DNA of 53,710 bases from Archangiaceae bacterium (GTDB lineage Bacteria > Myxococcota > Myxococcia > Myxococcales > Myxococcaceae), in contig JAACJQ010000242.1 in the NCBI GenBank assembly GCA_016879935.1, positions 1 to 53,710 on the forward strand. The letters run 5' to 3'. Below are positions 8,660-16,432 of the stretch, piece after piece (the first letter of the stretch is position 1; each line of letters opens with the position of its first letter). The notes under the pieces are model-generated. The model ran no database searches. It saw only the letters and a list, made by a program, of their open reading frames with translations, and was not told the DNA's origin. The translations under genes and the position numbers were made by a program.

Positions 8660-8880
8660 TGAGCTGCGGCAGCGGTCAGGCCTCGGCAAAAGGGAAGCCG
8701 GTGAAAATCCGGCGCGGTCGCGCCACTGTGACCGGGAACGCCCCACATCGATGATGGGGCACGCGTCGTCTCGAAGTCGGAGCGCAATACGGCTCCACGT
8801 CACTCCGCGAAGCTGCGGGGGAAGATGGGAGACGCACACGTCAGCATCCCGGCGAGCCAGGAGACCTGCCTGATGGTGCG
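8660..8880 (+). promoter_or_regulatory. Cobalamin (B12) riboswitch
   Basis: The leader of the BtuB-like gene contains the conserved cobalamin-aptamer core. An AAAGGGAAGCCGGTGAAAAT block (8688 onward) is followed by the CCGGCGCGG and CGCCACTGTGACCGGGAA segments. A variable arm follows, and then the diagnostic B12 box AGCCAGGAGACCTGCC at 8855-8870. Adenosylcobalamin-type ligands bind this RNA and shut off the downstream gene. The outer limits are approximate because the P1 helix was not folded. Confidence 0.93.
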
Positions 8881-8905
8881 GTGACTTCGGTCATCGCAGA
8901 GCCTT

Positions 8906-8924
8906 CTCTCTTCGCGGAAGAGAG
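8906..8924 (+). promoter_or_regulatory. Hairpin next to the btuB ribosome site (possible expression platform)
   Basis: A perfect eight-base stem (CTCTCTTC 8906-8913, GAAGAGAG 8917-8924) with a three-base loop sits directly before the purine-rich ribosome site AGAGGG at 8926-8931 and the ATG at 8936. The pyrimidine run at 8902-8913 could alternatively pair with the ribosome site. This suggests translational rather than transcriptional control by the riboswitch. Confidence 0.5.
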
Positions 8925-8935
8925 CAGAGGGCAGC

Positions 8936-10876
8936 ATGCGGCTGGTCGTCATCGCCAGTGTGGCTCTCCTCGCGCTCCCGGCGCTGGGTGAAGACGCGGG
9001 CGTCATCGAGCTGCCGCCCGTCGTCGTTCCGCTCCCGCCTGCGGCCGACGTTCCGAACGCGTCGTCGCCCACGCAGCGAGACCCGTCGGCCGCCACCACC
9101 GTCATCGAGACGAAGTCGCGCGTGGCCGAAGCCAAAGACGCCTCCGAGCTGGTGGCCGCGTCTCCCGGCGCCGTCATTCAGGACCAGGGCGGAGCCGGGC
9201 AGCGCAAGACGTTGTCGCTGCGTGGCGCCTCGCCGAACTCGGTGCTCGTGCTGCTCGATGGCGTGCCGATGAACGCGCCAGGCAACGCCGTCGACCTGTC
9301 ACGGTTGCCCGTCGCGATGCTCGAGCGCGTCGAGGTGATGCGCGGCTCCGGGAGCCGGTATGGGCCGGGCGCGATGGGCGGCGTGGTGAATCTCGTGACG
9401 AAGGCGCCTGATGGAACGCGCGCGTTCGCCGAGGTCTCGCAAGGCAGCTTCTGGACGACGACGGCCTCGCTCGGTGGCTCGACGCAGGTGCTCGGTGGTG
9501 AAGGGCTCGCAGTGCTGCACGGGCTTCGCAGCGACGGTGACTTCTCGTATCGCTGGGACGACAAGCCGGCCCTCGAAGGTAACGCGTGGCCGACGGCGGT
9601 GCGCTCGAACAACCGCGCGCTGCTGGGTGGTGGGCTGCTCCGCTGGCGGCGCATGGTGGGCAGCTCGCGCGTCGACGTGCTGGGTGAAGGCCTGACGGAG
9701 GCGCGTGGGCTCGTAGGCCCCGTTCAGAACCCGACGGCCGATGCCTCGCAGGTGACGGGCCGTGGAACGCTCTCGGCGCGCGTCACCACGACGTTCGAGA
9801 ACGGCGGCGAGCTGCAGGTGCTCGGCTACGGACGAATCGATTCCACCGCGCTCAAGGGCAGCGCCTTCGGTGGAGACACCGCGCAGCTCGAGACGTCAGC
9901 CGGCGCCGAGGCCGTGTATTCGGTGCGCGCGTTCTCGCGGCATCGCTTCACGGGCCTGCTCTCGGGCGGTGGTGATTTTCTTCGCGAGCCGACGAACCGG
10001 AACCCTGCGTGGGGCCGCGTGAGCGCGATGGTGGGTGACGAGGTCTCGCTCTTCGACGGCCGGTTGATGCTCGATGGCACCGCGCGGCTCGACGTGGCAG
10101 GGCCGTTCGTCGTGGTGTCTCCGAAGGCGAGCGCGACGCTCTTTCTCCCCGCGGGCTTCGAGCTGCGCGCGACGGGCGGGCAGGCGGCGCGACCGCCGGG
10201 CTTTCAGGAGCTGTACGTGATGCAGGGCACGCTGCTCCCCAACCCCGACTGGAAGGCCGAGCGTGGGCTGCAGGCCGACGTGAGCGCGGCGTGGCGGCAC
10301 GAGAAGGCGACCGCGCAGGTGACGGGCTTCTACGGGCTCTACGAGAACCTCATCGCCTACGAGTACTACCCGCCGGTGTTGGCCAAGCCGTACAACTTCG
10401 CGGCGGCGCAGTCGGCAGGCGTCGAGGTCGAAGGGGCGTTCGCTCCGGCGGCGTGGCTCGAGGCGCAGGCGAGCTACACGTTCATGACGACGCAGAACCT
10501 GAAAGACGACCCGCGCTACTACCTGAAGTCGTTGCCGTACCGGCCGAGGCACCGCGTGACGGGCCGGCTCGTGGGCGGCGTCGAGTGGCTCAAGGCGCGC
10601 GCCGAGGTGCTGGTGCAATCGGAGCAGTTCACGAACCGTACGGAGTCCGTTTCGTTGCCGGCGCGGGCGTTCGTGAATGTGGGCATCGCCTCGTCGCCGT
10701 GGAAGAACCCGCGCGTGACGGTGGCCTTCGACGTGAAGAACGTGCTCGACGTACAGAGTCAGGACCTCGACGGCTATCCCCTGCCGCCGCGCGCCGCGTT
10801 CTTGTCGGTGGCCATCGCGTGGGACGCCGGGCGCAACGAACCGTCGGCCGTGGCCAGTGCAGCAGTGAAGGAGTGA
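8936..10876 (+). CDS. btuB: TonB-dependent cobalamin receptor, BtuB-like
   Basis: A 646-residue outer-membrane receptor: signal peptide (MRLVVIASVALLALPALG), then a plug domain with typical motifs (LSLRGASPNSVLVLLDGVPM, VERVEVMRGSGSRYGPGAMGGVVNLVT), then a 22-strand-type barrel with GFQELYVMQGTLLPNPDWKAE. It imports a corrinoid using TonB energy. The B12 assignment comes from the cobalamin riboswitch in its leader; length and motifs fit BtuB. The N-terminus lacks an obvious TonB-box consensus, although VIELPPVVV after the signal peptide could serve. The next gene begins five bases after the stop and shares the leader, so both are probably B12-repressed. Confidence 0.9.
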   Translation: MRLVVIASVALLALPALGEDAGVIELPPVVVPLPPAADVPNASSPTQRDPSAATTVIETKSRVAEAKDASELVAASPGAVIQDQGGAGQRKTLSLRGASPNSVLVLLDGVPMNAPGNAVDLSRLPVAMLERVEVMRGSGSRYGPGAMGGVVNLVTKAPDGTRAFAEVSQGSFWTTTASLGGSTQVLGGEGLAVLHGLRSDGDFSYRWDDKPALEGNAWPTAVRSNNRALLGGGLLRWRRMVGSSRVDVLGEGLTEARGLVGPVQNPTADASQVTGRGTLSARVTTTFENGGELQVLGYGRIDSTALKGSAFGGDTAQLETSAGAEAVYSVRAFSRHRFTGLLSGGGDFLREPTNRNPAWGRVSAMVGDEVSLFDGRLMLDGTARLDVAGPFVVVSPKASATLFLPAGFELRATGGQAARPPGFQELYVMQGTLLPNPDWKAERGLQADVSAAWRHEKATAQVTGFYGLYENLIAYEYYPPVLAKPYNFAAAQSAGVEVEGAFAPAAWLEAQASYTFMTTQNLKDDPRYYLKSLPYRPRHRVTGRLVGGVEWLKARAEVLVQSEQFTNRTESVSLPARAFVNVGIASSPWKNPRVTVAFDVKNVLDVQSQDLDGYPLPPRAAFLSVAIAWDAGRNEPSAVASAAVKE

Positions 10877-10880
10877 CGTG

Positions 10881-12512
10881 ATGTCTTCGAGGCGAGTGCT
10901 GGCGATGGTGATGGTGGTTGGAGCGGTGGCGCTCACGGGGTGCCCTGACACGGGCATCGTCTGCCGTGATGGGACGAACCGGTGCGGCACGGGCTGCGCT
11001 GACTACGCGTCTGACCGGCGAAATTGTGGCGGCTGCGGGCAGGCGTGCGCGGCGAATCAGGTGTGTGTCGCGACCGGCAGCGACGGCGGCGTGGGGAGTG
11101 GCCCCGTCGGAAAGTGCGAATGCCAACAGGGAACGCTGCTCTGTGAGGGGCGGTGCGTCGCGACGGCGACCGACCCCAGCGCGTGTGGCGCGTGCGGCAA
11201 GGCGTGCGCGATGAACGAGGTCTGTGAGCAGGGGCAGTGCAAGCAGTCGTGCACGCTCGGTGTCAGCACCTTGTGTGGCGCTTCGTGCGTCGACACGTCC
11301 TCTGACGTCGGGAACTGTGGTGGCTGCGGGCTGACGTGCCAGGCCGGGCAGAAGTGCGTGAGCGGCGGCTGCACGTCTGACGTCGTCGTCGCGTGTTTCT
11401 CGACGGGGCAGGTGACGGGGTTGTCGGCGAGCTCGCTCCAGCGTGGGCCATTGGCGGATCTCGGTACGGGGCCGGCGGCGCTCGCGACGATGAATGGCGT
11501 GCTGCTCGCGGCCGATGGCATCGACCGCAAGTTGAACCAGGCCGACCTGCCCGCGGGAGCCTCGACGTTCCGCGAGCTGACCGGCCGCAGCATCGTGACG
11601 GGCCAGGTGCCCAACCAGGTGCTCGTCGATGGCGAGTTCGTCTACGTCGTGAACGCGCAGAGCGGCACGCTGCAGGTGGTGAAGCGCGGCGCGGGTGATG
11701 GTGACGCCGGCCTGCCGCTCTCGACGATTCAGGAGTTCGTCTTCGGCACGAACACCTTCCCCCAGGCGATGGCGAAGGTGGGCAGCGCGTTGTGGGTGCC
11801 GCTGTACGGCGGCTACGGCGCGGGCGCGGCCGACGCGGGCCAGCGCGTGATTCAAATCGACATCTCGGACCCGGCGAACCTGCGCGCGACGGCCGAGGTG
11901 TCGCTGAAGAACCTCGACCTGAAGGGCTTCGATGGCGGAGCGTCGGTGGCGCGGCCGTTCTCGGCGGTGACGCAGCGCGGGCAGGTGTACGTCGCGCTCA
12001 ACAACTTCGCGGCCGAGTGCAACCCCATCTGCGTTCCCGGTGGGCCCGGCCTGCTCGCGAAGATCGACCCGGCCACGAAGGCGGTCTCGGTCATCGACCT
12101 CGGCGCTGATGCGTGTCTCAACCCGCAGTGGGTGTCGACGCTGGGTGATGGGCTCGTCGTCTCGTGCGGCGGGCAGGCGAACTACACGGGCCAGAACTTC
12201 GTGCTGACGTCGGTCTCGCAGGCGGGCGTGGTGGTGCTCGACGCGAATGACCGGCGCGTGGCGACGTGGAGCCCGGCGACGCCGACGTGCGGAGATGCCG
12301 GTGCGTGTCCGTTGTTCCTGCCGGGGCGGTTCGCGGTGAAGGGCAGCTCCATTTTCCTGGCTGATCAGAACGCTGGGCGGCTCGTGGTGCTCGACGTGGC
12401 CGATGGTGGAATCAGCGAGCGTCGTGGGCCTGCGCGGAATGATGCGGTGCAGGTGTGCCCGCCGAACGCGATGTCGGGCGTCGCGAACGTGTCAGACGTG
12501 CTCGTGCCGTAG
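10881..12512 (+). CDS. Stig1-module / beta-propeller lipoprotein coupled to btuB
   Basis: A 543-residue lipoprotein: the signal peptide ends at lipobox LTGC (Cys21). Residues about 25-170 hold three Cys-rich modules of the type CG..C.D...D..NCGGCG..C, resembling Stig1-like repeats common in myxobacterial surface proteins. The remaining 370 residues show repeated four-strand blocks (VLVDGEFVYVVN, KVGSALWVPLYG, TQRGQVYVALNN, TLGDGLVVSCGG) as in YncE-type beta-propellers. The ATG at 10881 has AAGGAG seven bases upstream, inside the end of btuB. Being directly behind btuB and under its riboswitch, it may capture corrinoid at the cell surface, as the propeller lipoprotein BtuG does for BtuB in Bacteroides. 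That role is inference. Confidence 0.75.
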   Translation: MSSRRVLAMVMVVGAVALTGCPDTGIVCRDGTNRCGTGCADYASDRRNCGGCGQACAANQVCVATGSDGGVGSGPVGKCECQQGTLLCEGRCVATATDPSACGACGKACAMNEVCEQGQCKQSCTLGVSTLCGASCVDTSSDVGNCGGCGLTCQAGQKCVSGGCTSDVVVACFSTGQVTGLSASSLQRGPLADLGTGPAALATMNGVLLAADGIDRKLNQADLPAGASTFRELTGRSIVTGQVPNQVLVDGEFVYVVNAQSGTLQVVKRGAGDGDAGLPLSTIQEFVFGTNTFPQAMAKVGSALWVPLYGGYGAGAADAGQRVIQIDISDPANLRATAEVSLKNLDLKGFDGGASVARPFSAVTQRGQVYVALNNFAAECNPICVPGGPGLLAKIDPATKAVSVIDLGADACLNPQWVSTLGDGLVVSCGGQANYTGQNFVLTSVSQAGVVVLDANDRRVATWSPATPTCGDAGACPLFLPGRFAVKGSSIFLADQNAGRLVVLDVADGGISERRGPARNDAVQVCPPNAMSGVANVSDVLVP

Positions 12513-14723
12513 TCACTCTTCCTGCGTCGAGCACTGATTGACAGAGTCCTCGGGCAGGTTCTCCGAGTTCCCGCCGCCCATGGGCCAGGCCGTGCTGTTG
12601 ATATGGGGAGGGAGGCTCTCGAGATCGCCCACGAAGCTGTACAGGCTTCCGTCTCCGCTCGACGCGATGAGCATGCTTCCGAGGCGAGGCCCACTGCACA
12701 GCGACAGGTAGATCGGGTCGCTGTCGACACGTCCTCGAACCCCACCGTCGCCACCGGGAAGAACCCATCTCAACTCGAGTGAGGAGAGGTCGAAGGAGGA
12801 CAAGGCCCCTGAACTGTCGACCACCACCATCGCGCCTGGGTTGGGAACGCTCCGGTTGAAGAGGATCAGCGGCGCCGACGCGGTGCGAGCCGGGATGAGC
12901 TGGCTCGAGGGTCGGCTGATGTTCGAGAGCGTTCCTGATGGCACGCTGCCCTGATTGTTGGCGAGGTCAGCACGCTGAACCGAGCGATCGGCGTTCACCC
13001 AGAAGAACTGATAGCCAGTCGCAGTCGACAGCACAGGGTCCGACGAGCCGACCGCGTCGACGAGACCACCATCGAAGCGCAGGGTCTCGACGAGGCTCGT
13101 GACGGACGACCCGATGATCGACCACAGCCCTCCATCGACACCAGCCGCCATGACAGCCATCGGTCGCCCAGACTGGAACGGCAGGTAGCGCGGCAGATAG
13201 CTGCCAATGGTCGAGGCGAAGGTCAGTGGAACGCCGTAGGGGTCGAAGGCACAGAGTGGGCCCGCCTCGCGAAACAGAACGGCCTGATACTCGGACGGGA
13301 GCATGGAGACGAAGCGGCTGCCACTCGACGAGCAAGTCGGAAACAAGAGGTTCGAGTTGAGGTGAGTGAAGCTCACCGTTCCGTCGCTCGCGAGCCCGAG
13401 CATCGTGTCATCTGACATTCCTGCGCTGACGACTCGAAAGGGAACAGAAGCGTTCGCGGAATACGGGCCGTACAAGAAGCCGCCATCGCTCGTGTTGAAC
13501 GCAGTGAACGATGAGCCCGCGATTGTGACGACGCCGAAGGTGTTCTGGTCGTAGACCGGGTCGTTGGTCGTCAGCACGGTTCCATTCGTGGAGAGCGTGA
13601 GGAACCGACCCGTTCCGGGCGTGTCTTCGCTGCCGACGAAGATGTTCGACCAGATGGAGACTGCCCGCGTGACCCTCAGCGGGTTGGGCACTCCCGAGAC
13701 CTGTCGTCGCCAGCGCCATCTCGTCACCGGAATGCTGTGAGGCCGAGTCTGCATGCCGCCGTCAGCGCCACTCGCCCAGACGAACACGCGGCCGCGAAAT
13801 GCGGGGAAGTCGACGTCACGCAGCCGCAAGTCGACGTGGAAGCAAGTGCCCGCATCACAGCGGTCGACGATGGGAACAGAGAGCGTCTGCGCCATCGGTA
13901 CGTCGAGCCGTGCATGCAGCGCCATCGGCGGCGGCAGCGCGTCGAGTTCGATGGCGACGACGTCATCGCGACGAAACGCGGGGCCAGCCGGGTCGTTGGG
14001 CTCGAAGTCGACGGTGTTCGTGCGTGCCGGAGGTGGCGGCAGCTTCACGACGGGCGGCCCCACCTGAAACGAAGTCGTCGCGGTCGGTCCGCCATCCCAC
14101 CCCGCGGTGAGAACGACGGGCCCACCATCACTGTCTGGAAAGAGCAGCGCCGCTGAACGAACGCCCTGCTGACCTGAGAAGACGCCCGCGGTTCTGATGA
14201 CGCCGCTCGCGCTCCACGGCACATCGATGGTTGAGCCGAGGGTCGTGTCGATGGCGAGCGGAATGGAGATGAGGTCGAGCGGAGCGATGGCGCTGGCGAC
14301 CGGAGACACCCACGTGATGGTTCCGCCGCCGGTGCAGCGTGCGCCCGAGGTTCCGTCGACGCAGCTCTGCCACGGAGGACATTCCAGCATCGCGCACGTC
14401 GTCGTCACGCCGCCGTCGGTGTCGCCGGCGTCGGGACGGCCTGCATCTGGTGTTCCGCTGTCGGCTCCCGCATCGGGCCGGCCGGCATCTGCTGCTCCGG
14501 CGTCGGCTCCGGCATCGATTCGGCCAGCGTCTGTCGCGCCGCCGTCGACGCCAGCATCGCGACCTGCGTCCGCGATGGTCGCACCGCCATCGCTGCCCGC
14601 GTCGTCGCTCGCACCACCAGCATCGACTCCCGAATCGTCAGAGCCGCCTGGGTCGCAGGTGCAGGCGACCGGCGCTGCGAAGAGCGCGAGACCGACGAGC
14701 AGGACGCCACGAGTCGCTGACAT
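12513..14723 (-). CDS. Lipoprotein with DAG-rich linker and propeller-like body
   Basis: A 736-residue lipoprotein. The signal peptide MSATRGVLLVGLALFAAPVAC ends in a lipobox (Cys21). Residues about 25-105 are a low-complexity Asp-Ala-Gly spacer (GADAGAADAGRPDAGADSG), then a Cys-containing EGF/dickkopf-like stretch (CAMLECPPWQSCVDG), and then a long beta-rich region with repeated strand-turn blocks (ILFNRSVPNPGAMVVVDSSG, MLIASSGDGSLYSFVGD) that reads as a PQQ- or WD-like propeller. It is probably displayed on the cell surface with the spacer holding the body away from the membrane. Function unknown. It is convergent with the B12-linked lipoprotein gene, the stops abutting. Confidence 0.7.
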   Translation of the reverse strand: MSATRGVLLVGLALFAAPVACTCDPGGSDDSGVDAGGASDDAGSDGGATIADAGRDAGVDGGATDAGRIDAGADAGAADAGRPDAGADSGTPDAGRPDAGDTDGGVTTTCAMLECPPWQSCVDGTSGARCTGGGTITWVSPVASAIAPLDLISIPLAIDTTLGSTIDVPWSASGVIRTAGVFSGQQGVRSAALLFPDSDGGPVVLTAGWDGGPTATTSFQVGPPVVKLPPPPARTNTVDFEPNDPAGPAFRRDDVVAIELDALPPPMALHARLDVPMAQTLSVPIVDRCDAGTCFHVDLRLRDVDFPAFRGRVFVWASGADGGMQTRPHSIPVTRWRWRRQVSGVPNPLRVTRAVSIWSNIFVGSEDTPGTGRFLTLSTNGTVLTTNDPVYDQNTFGVVTIAGSSFTAFNTSDGGFLYGPYSANASVPFRVVSAGMSDDTMLGLASDGTVSFTHLNSNLLFPTCSSSGSRFVSMLPSEYQAVLFREAGPLCAFDPYGVPLTFASTIGSYLPRYLPFQSGRPMAVMAAGVDGGLWSIIGSSVTSLVETLRFDGGLVDAVGSSDPVLSTATGYQFFWVNADRSVQRADLANNQGSVPSGTLSNISRPSSQLIPARTASAPLILFNRSVPNPGAMVVVDSSGALSSFDLSSLELRWVLPGGDGGVRGRVDSDPIYLSLCSGPRLGSMLIASSGDGSLYSFVGDLESLPPHINSTAWPMGGGNSENLPEDSVNQCSTQEE

Positions 14724-14874
14724 GCAGCGGGTTCTGCCACAGGCGCGAGCTCGGAATCGTCACTGCTCCTTGTCACCGTGCTGTCTCGAGCGAGCTGGGG
14801 AAAGCCCGTCGCCTGCAGGCCAGTTCAGTCGAGCAACGCCAGCACGCTCGCCGAGTCTTCCACCTTCATCGCGT
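14724..14874. other. Short stretch with a 17-codon ORF
   Basis: On the minus strand, eight bases beyond the stop of the small gene at 14875, an ATG opens a 17-codon ORF (MNAMKVEDSASVLALLD, stop). It could be a micro-gene or the remnant of a longer downstream partner. Otherwise I see no gene here. Confidence 0.3.
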
Positions 14875-15153
14875 TCATCGCGTCAGTCGTCGCGCGGCGA
14901 ACTTGTCAGCGACGAGGTCTCCGTAGACACGGCGAAGGAACGCGATGGCGAGTTCGTCCTTCGTTGCACCAGGCAAGCTGCGCTCGACTTCTGCCATCAC
15001 CGCGCGGCGCACTCGGGCGGACAGGTCAAACGCGCGCTGCAGCCGAGCGCGTTCTGGTGTCTCACGCAGCCTCGCCAGATACCGTTCACGCGCTCGAGGC
15101 GTGGTGTCGGTCTGTTCACTCGCGAGGGCGCCGTCGTGCTTCACGGCTCTCAC
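14875..15153 (-). CDS. Small conserved-type protein of unknown function
   Basis: A predicted 92-residue soluble protein, alpha-helical and rich in Arg/Glu. The pattern ERARLQRAFDLSARVRRAVM followed by ATKDELAIAFLRRVYGDLVADKF resembles a family of short myxobacterial proteins in which a DELR-like helix ends in LYG..LA. These are often found before a nucleotidyltransferase-type gene, recalled only loosely. Such a partner is missing here; only a 17-codon ORF follows. Starts at GTG 15153 or GTG 15144 are both possible, the second with GGTGAG four bases upstream. It is divergent from the ATP-grasp gene. Confidence 0.55.
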   Translation of the reverse strand: MRAVKHDGALASEQTDTTPRARERYLARLRETPERARLQRAFDLSARVRRAVMAEVERSLPGATKDELAIAFLRRVYGDLVADKFAARRLTR

Positions 15154-15168
15154 CGGAGCAGCGACTTT

Positions 15169-15182
15169 CGTGACCGGTCACG
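15169..15182. promoter_or_regulatory. Perfect 14-bp palindrome, candidate operator
   Basis: CGTGACCGGTCACG is a perfect dyad centred between the divergent starts of the small protein (15153) and the ATP-grasp gene (15212). The place and symmetry fit a dimeric repressor or activator site. No obvious cognate regulator is adjacent. Confidence 0.45.
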
Positions 15183-15211
15183 GGCGACGGCTGGTACCGT
15201 CCACCTCCACC

Positions 15212-16429
15212 ATGCGCGTCGTCTTCCTCGCTCCGACGTTTCCTCCCGAGATGATTCAGTACACCCGCGGCCTCGCCGAGGTCGGCGCGAAGGTCTACGG
15301 CATCGCCGACACGCGCCCCGAAGCGCTGCCCCGTGAGCTCAAGCCGTACCTGCACGACTACCTGCACGTGCCACGCATCATGGACGAAGACGACGTCATC
15401 AACCGCGCGACCAAGTGGCTGCAGGGCGTATCGGTCGACCGCGTGCTCGCCAACTGGGAGCCCCTCGTCATTCTCGCCGCCCGCATGCGCGAACGCTGGG
15501 GCATGCCCGGCATGAGCAGCGACACGGTGCGCGGCTTCCGCGACAAGCAGCTCATGAAGGAGCGCGTGCAGGCCGCCGGTCTGCGCGTTCCCAAATCGAA
15601 GCGCTGCACCTCGGAGCGCGAGATTCGCGCCGCCGCCGAAGAGATTGGCTACCCGCTCATCGTCAAGCCCATCGCGGGCGCCGGCAGCGCCGACACGTAC
15701 CGCGTGGGTGACGCGAAGGAATTGGAGAAGACGCTCCAGCTCGTGCGCCACGTGCCCGAGTGCAGCTGCGAGGAGTACATCACCGGCGAGGAGTACACGT
15801 TCGACACGGTCAGCATCGGCGGCAAGCCGGCGTACGAGAACATCGCCTCGTACCTGCCCAAGCCCATCGAGGCGCGCTCGAACGAGTGGATCTCTCCCGT
15901 CATCATCACCGTGCGCGACATGTACCAGCCGAAGCTGAAGCCCGGCGTCGAGCTCGGCCGCAACGTGCTCAAGGCGCTCGGCATGGGCGACGGCTTCACG
16001 CACATGGAGTGGTTCCTCACGCCGAAGGGCGAAGCCGTGTTCGGTGAAATCGGCTGCCGCCCGGGCGGCGCGCACCTCGTCGACCAGATGAACTACACGA
16101 GCGACATCGACCTCTTCCGCGAGTGGGCGCGCGTGGCGACGTGGCGCTCGTTCGAGGCGCACGTGCCGCGCAAGTACAACGTCGGCATCGTCTTCAAGCG
16201 CGCGCTCGGTCAGGGCCGCATCACGCGCATCACCGGGCTCAACGACTGGCTCCGCGAGGCGGGCCCCTGGTGCGTCGAAGAGAAGCTCTTCCGCCCCGGC
16301 CAGCAGCGCCGCAACTGGAAGAACACGCTGCTCTCCGATGGCCACGTCGTCGTGCGCCACCCCGATTGGGACGAGGCCTACCGGCTCTCGTTCGCCGCGG
16401 CGACCGACATCACGCGGTTCGCGCAGTGA
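15212..16429 (+). CDS. ATP-grasp family ligase
   Basis: A 405-residue cytosolic enzyme of the ATP-grasp superfamily, which joins a carboxylate to an amine or thiol through an acyl-phosphate. An N-terminal Rossmann-like domain (MRVVFLAPTFPPEMIQYTRG) is followed by the ATP-binding lobes: YPLIVKPIAGAGSADTYRV (Lys contact and glycine loop), CSCEEYITGEEYTFDTVSI, and the metal-binding end GEAVFGEIGCRPGG with Glu and Arg in the expected places. The substrate is unknown; it is closer to the carboxylate-amine ligase/biotin carboxylase-like group than to purine enzymes. I start at ATG 15212, where the fold begins; the frame is open further upstream but that part overlaps the divergent gene. Confidence 0.85.
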   Translation: MRVVFLAPTFPPEMIQYTRGLAEVGAKVYGIADTRPEALPRELKPYLHDYLHVPRIMDEDDVINRATKWLQGVSVDRVLANWEPLVILAARMRERWGMPGMSSDTVRGFRDKQLMKERVQAAGLRVPKSKRCTSEREIRAAAEEIGYPLIVKPIAGAGSADTYRVGDAKELEKTLQLVRHVPECSCEEYITGEEYTFDTVSIGGKPAYENIASYLPKPIEARSNEWISPVIITVRDMYQPKLKPGVELGRNVLKALGMGDGFTHMEWFLTPKGEAVFGEIGCRPGGAHLVDQMNYTSDIDLFREWARVATWRSFEAHVPRKYNVGIVFKRALGQGRITRITGLNDWLREAGPWCVEEKLFRPGQQRRNWKNTLLSDGHVVVRHPDWDEAYRLSFAAATDITRFAQ

Positions 16430-16432
16430 CCG

